DNA from: Aureimonas sp. AU22
Lineage (GTDB): Bacteria > Pseudomonadota > Alphaproteobacteria > Rhizobiales > Rhizobiaceae
Assembly: GCF_001463745.1 (NCBI RefSeq)
Contig: NZ_BBWJ01000045.1
Span: 62,001 to 126,000 of the forward strand
DNA length: 64,000 nucleotides
Reading direction: 5' to 3'
Shown here piece after piece: positions 59,674 to 64,000 of this stretch (within the stretch, counting starts at the first letter, position 1; each line of letters opens with the position of its first letter). The notes under the pieces are model-generated. The model was not told where the DNA came from. It did not search any database and saw nothing but the letters and a program-made list of their open reading frames with translations. A program made the position numbers and the translations under genes.

Positions 59674-61956
59674 CTAGTTCGGCGACGTGGTTTCAACCTT
59701 CTGGTCTTGGCGGTGCCAGTATTCCGGCCATGCGGCGAGCCGGTGACGGTTCCATTCCTGCGGTTCGGCAGGGATGGAAGCGTTCAGAACGATCGCGCCG
59801 TCCGCAGCCCGAGAAAGTGCCAGCGACCCGGTTTGTCGTAGGGTTCGCAGGGTTACGAGCGGTGTCCCGTTGGTGCAGGTTCGGGCACGCACGGCACGCG
59901 CCATGATCGCGATGTCGCTCGTGCGGCAAAGCTCGTCGAGCGTTTCGTAGTCGTCGCTCCATCCGATCTGGATGCCCGAGTGGGTTCGCGCGTAACAGAC
60001 ATTGCTCTCGCACCGGAAACGCTCCGGCGTCGCATCGGAAGCGAGCGGGCCCGCGCCGTCGGCTACCGGCATCGCAGCCGCTGCGCCGGTCCCGCTACGC
60101 ACCGCCGTTGCAGGATCTGCCGGGTAAGCCCGCTGCCATTGATCCCATACGAAGGCTGGAGGTCGAGGGCGCAGCGAACGCAGCGTCCCTGCCGCATCGA
60201 TCGCGGCGACTTCACGGCCGCTTTCGAAGATGAGGAGTTCGGGCGGCGAGCCGGGTCGCAGCAGCAGAAGACCGGCGATCGCCGGTGCCAAGGCGAACCA
60301 CCGAAAGGCGCTGGCGGAGAAGGACAGGATGAGGATCGCCGCCGAGAAACAGAGCACCGATGTCCCGCTCATCTGGCCCGTCGGGTAGTCCGGAAACGCA
60401 TCGGCCAGCCATGCCGCCAAGCTGAACACTTGGTCGAGCCCCCAACCCATCCCCTTGAGCGGCCAAGTTTCCAAGCCGAACGGCATCGCGAGCACCGCCA
60501 GCATGCCGAGAGGCATGATCCAGAAGCTGAAGATCGGTGTCGCGATGACGTTGGCGATGAGCGAGAACGGCGCTCCGCGCTGGAAGTGATGGATGGCGAA
60601 GGGCGCGGTTGCTGTCCCCGCGATCAGGGACGAGAGCGCCATGCCGAAGACGAGGATGCCGATCGCGCGCGGGTCGAGCCAGCCGCCTTTCTTCGGGCCC
60701 CTCGCCGCACGCCACCGGGCATAGGCACCATAGGCGCCCACAAGGGCGGCCGTCGCCGCAAAGGACATCTGGAATGTCGCCGTCATGACGACGTGCGGGG
60801 AAAATGCCACGACGACGATCGCGGCCAGGCAGACGTTTCGCAAGGTCAAGGCGGGCTGGTCGAGCAGGATCGCGCCGAGCATTACGGCGATCATCACGAA
60901 GGATCGCTCCGTCGCTGCGTTGTCGCCCGCCAGGAGAAAGTAGAAGCCGGTGCCCGCCAGAGCGACCACCGCGGCGAGCTTCTTGATGGGCCATCGCAAT
61001 GCCAGCGATGCGCTGGTGGCAAGGCACAGCCGCGTCGCCAGCATGAAGAACCCGGCGACGAGCGCCATGTGGAAGCCACTGATCGACAGGACGTGGGCCA
61101 GCCCGGTGACCCGCAAATCGTCGTTGATCTCTTCGGGGATGCCGGCTCGCTCGCCCGTCACCAGCGCGGCCGCCACCGCGCCTGTTGCCCCGGGAAGCAC
61201 CTCGCGTATCCGATTTCCCATCGCGAGACGAAGGGTGGCGATGCGATCCGCGAACGTCGGCTCGCGGATCGGTCCCGGTGGCGCTGGTGCACCCAACGAG
61301 AAGCCATAGGCTCCCAGACCACCGAAGAACGCGCCGAAGGCGAAGTCGTACGCGCCGGGATAGGCGGGACCCGCAGGCGGACGCAAACGCACCAGCCCCT
61401 CGTATGTCGAGCCGATCGGCAACGGGTCGTGCCGGCTGGAGACGACGATCCGTGCCCGCTCGGGCGGCCGCGACAGGACCGGGCGCTCCGTCGAAACGAT
61501 GTCGATGAGATAGCGGTAGCGACCCCGCTCGTCCCGTTCGCGCACGATGACGGTCCCCTTGATCCGCACGGTCGCCTCACCCGAGAAGACGGTCGTGTCG
61601 GTCCGCGCTGTTTCGACGGCGCAAGCGGCAAACCCCGCGGCAAGGCCAAGGAGCACCGTTCCGACGGTGCGCAGGGTACGCGGCAGAGATCGGGGCGCGA
61701 GAAGCAGGAGCGCGGCTGCGGCCAGTAGCGCCGTGACGAAGGCATCGGGTCGGACGATGCCTCGAAAGAAGCAGACCGCGGCGATCATCATGCCGATCGG
61801 GATAAGTGCGAAACCGGTGCGCGAACGGTCTTCCCGTGCGAGCTGCAAGTCCAACCAGGCTCGTGATCGCCGATACCATTCAGCAGGCAGCGAGGAGGAT
61901 ACCTTCCCCTTCGTGCCGAGCCGCCGCGCTGCGAAGCTTTGATCCCCTGCCGTCAC
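59674..61956 (-). CDS. ComEC/Rec2-family competence membrane protein
   Basis: ComEC forms the inner-membrane channel for single-stranded DNA uptake. The 760-residue protein has N-terminal helices, a DUF4131/OB region (about 100-200, [20 protein letters not shown]) and the competence domain. In that domain [20 protein letters not shown] is the family signature and [20 protein letters not shown] another. The usual C-terminal metallo-beta-lactamase region is reduced: the last 190 residues keep some similarity but no HxHxDH metal motif is seen, so that part is likely non-catalytic. This truncation is also usual in many Rhizobiales. It converges with lexA and is divergent from gltX (147 bases). 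Confidence 0.91.
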   Translation of the reverse strand: MTAGDQSFAARRLGTKGKVSSSLPAEWYRRSRAWLDLQLAREDRSRTGFALIPIGMMIAAVCFFRGIVRPDAFVTALLAAAALLLLAPRSLPRTLRTVGTVLLGLAAGFAACAVETARTDTTVFSGEATVRIKGTVIVRERDERGRYRYLIDIVSTERPVLSRPPERARIVVSSRHDPLPIGSTYEGLVRLRPPAGPAYPGAYDFAFGAFFGGLGAYGFSLGAPAPPGPIREPTFADRIATLRLAMGNRIREVLPGATGAVAAALVTGERAGIPEEINDDLRVTGLAHVLSISGFHMALVAGFFMLATRLCLATSASLALRWPIKKLAAVVALAGTGFYFLLAGDNAATERSFVMIAVMLGAILLDQPALTLRNVCLAAIVVVAFSPHVVMTATFQMSFAATAALVGAYGAYARWRAARGPKKGGWLDPRAIGILVFGMALSSLIAGTATAPFAIHHFQRGAPFSLIANVIATPIFSFWIMPLGMLAVLAMPFGLETWPLKGMGWGLDQVFSLAAWLADAFPDYPTGQMSGTSVLCFSAAILILSFSASAFRWFALAPAIAGLLLLRPGSPPELLIFESGREVAAIDAAGTLRSLRPRPPAFVWDQWQRAYPADPATAVRSGTGAAAAMPVADGAGPLASDATPERFRCESNVCYARTHSGIQIGWSDDYETLDELCRTSDIAIMARAVRARTCTNGTPLVTLRTLRQTGSLALSRAADGAIVLNASIPAEPQEWNRHRLAAWPEYWHRQDQKVETTSPN

Positions 61957-62103
61957 GATGGTTCGCTTCGCTTGTCTCCCCTGCCCTCTATGCTACACCA
62001 CGGACCGAAAAAGACAGGCATCGTCTCGACGCATTCGCACAGGCTTTTCCGGACTTCCTGGGACCGGCTGTGGATGGGGGCGATCCACCTTCGAGGATCT
62101 CCG

Positions 62104-63525
62104 ATGACCGATCGCGTCGTTACCCGGTTTGCACCGTCGCCCACGGGCTATCTCCACATCGGCGGCGCGCGCACGGCGCTCTTCAACTGGCTCTATGCGC
62201 GCAAGATGGGCGGCAAGATGCTGCTGCGGATCGAAGACACCGATCGCGAGCGCTCGACGGAAGCCGCCGTCACGGCAATCATCGAAGGTCTGCACTGGTT
62301 GGGGCTCGACGCCGACGAGCCGCCGGTTTCGCAGTTCGCGCGCGTGGCCCGTCACCGCGAGGTCGCAGAAGAACTCGTCGCGGCCGGAAAGGCCTACTAC
62401 TGCTACGCGACACCCGCCGAACTCGACGAGATGCGCGAGAAGGCCAAGGCGGAGAAACGTCCGCCCCGCTATGACGGCCGCTGGCGCGACCGCGACCCGT
62501 CGGAGGCACCCGCCGGGGTCAAGCCCGTGATCCGCATCAAGGCGCCGCTCGACGGCGAGACGATGGTGCGGGATCGCGTCCAGGGCGACGTCCGCTTCCC
62601 CAACAAGGACCTCGACGACTTCATTCTCCTCCGCTCCGACGGCACACCGACCTACATGCATGCCGTGGTGGTCGACGATCACGACATGGGCGTCACCCAC
62701 ATCATTCGCGGCGACGATCACCTGACCAATGCCGGGCGCCAGACATTGATCTATACGGCGATGGGCTGGGACGTGCCGATCTTCGCACACATCCCCCTGA
62801 TCCACGGTGCGGACGGCGCCAAACTGTCGAAGCGCCACGGGGCGCTTGGGGTAGAGGCCTACCGCGAGATGGGATATCTCCCCGTCGGCCTCAAGAACTA
62901 CCTTGTGCGCCTCGGCTGGAGCCACGGCGACGACGAGATCATCTCGCCCGATGACATGATCGCCTGGTTCGACATCGACGACATCAACCGCGGCGCGGCA
63001 CGCTTCGACTTCGCAAAGCTCGATGCCGTCAACGGTCACTGGATCCGCGCCAGCGCGAACGAGGAACTGGTCGACACCCTGATGTCGGTGCGCGATCACT
63101 TGCCGAACGGCGCCATCCTCCGGTCCGTGCCAGACGATGTCGTACGCGACCGCCTGTCGCGCGCCATGCCAGGGTTGAAGGAACGCGCCAAGACGCTGGT
63201 CGAGTTGACGGAAAGTTCGGCCTACCTGTTTGCAGCACGTCCCCTGGACCTCGAACCGAAGGCGGAAGAGATCCTGGCGGGTGGCGGCCGGGCGATCGTC
63301 GCCGGACTTCTACCCGACCTCGAAAAGGTCGCCGACTGGAACGCGGCGAGTGTCGAATCGGTGGTGCGTGACTATGCGGAACGTGAAGGCGTGAAGCTTG
63401 GAAAAGCTGCCCAGCCTTTACGCGCGGCCCTCACCGGGAAGACGACTTCCCCCGGCGTATTCGACGTTCTCGACGTGCTCGGGCGTGATGAAACTTTGGC
63501 CAGACTGCATGATCAGGTCGCATGA
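62104..63525 (+). CDS. gltX: glutamate--tRNA ligase
   Basis: GltX charges tRNA-Glu (and tRNA-Gln in bacteria that use the amidation route). The 473-residue class I synthetase has the HIGH-like motif in [36 protein letters not shown] binds glutamate, [20 protein letters not shown] is conserved, and the KMSKS-like motif is GAKLSKRHG. The C-terminal anticodon-binding helices end at DQVA. The length is standard. The start was set at ATG 62104, which gives [15 protein letters not shown]; the upstream frame has no homology. The gltA gene follows after 139 bases that include a hairpin. Confidence 0.97.
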   Translation: MTDRVVTRFAPSPTGYLHIGGARTALFNWLYARKMGGKMLLRIEDTDRERSTEAAVTAIIEGLHWLGLDADEPPVSQFARVARHREVAEELVAAGKAYYCYATPAELDEMREKAKAEKRPPRYDGRWRDRDPSEAPAGVKPVIRIKAPLDGETMVRDRVQGDVRFPNKDLDDFILLRSDGTPTYMHAVVVDDHDMGVTHIIRGDDHLTNAGRQTLIYTAMGWDVPIFAHIPLIHGADGAKLSKRHGALGVEAYREMGYLPVGLKNYLVRLGWSHGDDEIISPDDMIAWFDIDDINRGAARFDFAKLDAVNGHWIRASANEELVDTLMSVRDHLPNGAILRSVPDDVVRDRLSRAMPGLKERAKTLVELTESSAYLFAARPLDLEPKAEEILAGGGRAIVAGLLPDLEKVADWNAASVESVVRDYAEREGVKLGKAAQPLRAALTGKTTSPGVFDVLDVLGRDETLARLHDQVA

Positions 63526-63529
63526 ACCG

Positions 63530-63565
63530 TTGCACTGCACTGGCGCTTAATAGAGTGCGGTGCAA
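63530..63565 (+). terminator. 11-bp hairpin between gltX and gltA
   Basis: TTGCACTGCAC (63530-63540) pairs with GTGCGGTGCAA (63555-63565) with one T-G wobble around a 14-base loop. A short palindrome GCAATAATTGC (63563-63573) overlaps its end. No long T-run follows, so it may be a gltX transcript end or part of the gltA leader. Confidence 0.5.
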
Positions 63566-63664
63566 TAATTGCGGACTACGTCGACTGGGGACGTGTCATG
63601 GCACGTTCTCAGCTGACATGCTCCCGCCAGGCTTTGTCTGCGCGGTTTTCAGAAGGGGTAACGC

Positions 63665-64000
63665 ATGACCGATTCGGCGAAACTGTCCTTAGGCGCAAAA
63701 GAAACGGAACTGAAACTGCGCCATGGGACGATCGGGCCTGATGTCGTCGACATTGCGGCGCTCTACAAGGATACCGGGCTCTTCACCTACGATCCCGGCT
63801 TCACCTCCACCGCATCCTGCGAGTCGAAGATCACCTTCATCGACGGTGACGAGGGCGTTCTGCTCCACCGCGGCTACCCGATCGATCAGCTGGCCGAACG
63901 CGGCAACTTTCTCGAGACATGCTACCTCCTGCTTTACGGCGAACTGCCGACCGCCGCGGAGATGAGCGACTTCACCTATCGCGTGACGCGTCACACGATG
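63665..64000 (+). CDS. gltA: citrate synthase, 3'-truncated by window edge
   Basis: Citrate synthase condenses acetyl-CoA and oxaloacetate at entry to the TCA cycle. Only the first 112 residues are visible. The sequence is the type II (hexameric, Gram-negative) form: [20 protein letters not shown], then [40 protein letters not shown] and [19 protein letters not shown]. Catalytic His and Asp lie beyond the window. The ATG at 63665 has GGGG/AAGG-like purines eight bases upstream. The gltX-gltA order is typical of Rhizobiales. The product of the nearby PDH complex is its substrate. Confidence 0.96.
   Translation, partial: MTDSAKLSLGAKETELKLRHGTIGPDVVDIAALYKDTGLFTYDPGFTSTASCESKITFIDGDEGVLLHRGYPIDQLAERGNFLETCYLLLYGELPTAAEMSDFTYRVTRHTM

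Overview
The window is a 64 kb stretch of high-GC chromosome from an alphaproteobacterium of the order Hyphomicrobiales (Rhizobiales). The evidence is gene content and order: ntrB-ntrC-ntrY-ntrX-trkA-hfq-hflX, a fused ispDF, pyruvate dehydrogenase genes with a lipoyl domain on E1 beta, a phosphatidylcholine synthase, an IalB-type protein, a DUF3572 gene and a GAAC-N7-GAAC SOS box in front of lexA. A relative of Aureimonas/Aurantimonas is plausible, but the genus is a guess from general resemblance.

Region 1 (about 1-9.2 kb) is accessory. It holds a 5'-truncated methyltransferase, a membrane diguanylate cyclase, a decayed SRAP (YedK-type) gene, an orphan HWE histidine kinase, a DUF3572 gene whose start lies in a 20-bp tandem duplication, an MFS transporter and a scatter of small uncharacterised proteins. 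It ends near a tRNA-Ser(UGA)-like sequence (8740-8819, minus strand) whose 5' half looks intact and whose 3' half does not. Three copies of a 7-mer lie just beyond its 3' end. This looks like an old integration scar.

Region 2 (9.2-26.8 kb) has lipid and quinone genes (quinone oxidoreductase, pcs, a UbiH-type hydroxylase), hspQ, an ialB-like secreted protein, an orphan family-5 solute-binding protein, the repair genes mfd (with sdhE) and recG, glmS and glmU for UDP-GlcNAc supply, a CcdA-type membrane protein, tRNA-Lys(UUU) and mazG.

Region 3 (26.8-37.4 kb) is the minus-strand regulatory block dusB-ntrB-ntrC-ntrY-ntrX-trkA-hfq-hflX. It carries two nitrogen-type two-component systems, potassium-uptake control and the RNA chaperone.

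Region 4 (37.5-53.3 kb) has ispDF and cinA on the plus strand. The minus strand then holds a central-metabolism block: coq10-like, lipA, a GlsB-like protein, lpdA, an SGNH hydrolase, pdhC, pdhB, pdhA, an FtsB/DivIC-like protein, eno, kdsA, pyrG, secG and tpiA. LipA makes the lipoyl cofactor carried by PdhB and PdhC. Enolase, triosephosphate isomerase and the PDH complex form the lower glycolysis-to-acetyl-CoA route, and the citrate synthase at the window edge uses that acetyl-CoA.

Region 5 (53.5-64 kb) has the plus-strand run ppiD-trpD-trpC-moaC-moeA, coupled mostly by ATGA overlaps, then lexA with two SOS-box-like sites, convergent comEC, gltX and a 3'-truncated gltA.

No CRISPR array, intact transposase, integrase, rRNA operon or clear new multi-gene system was found. 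The most unusual signals are the tRNA-Ser-like scar with its 7-mer array, the start-codon duplication in the DUF3572 gene, the paired LexA sites and the cluster of small unknown genes at 3.6-9.2 kb.
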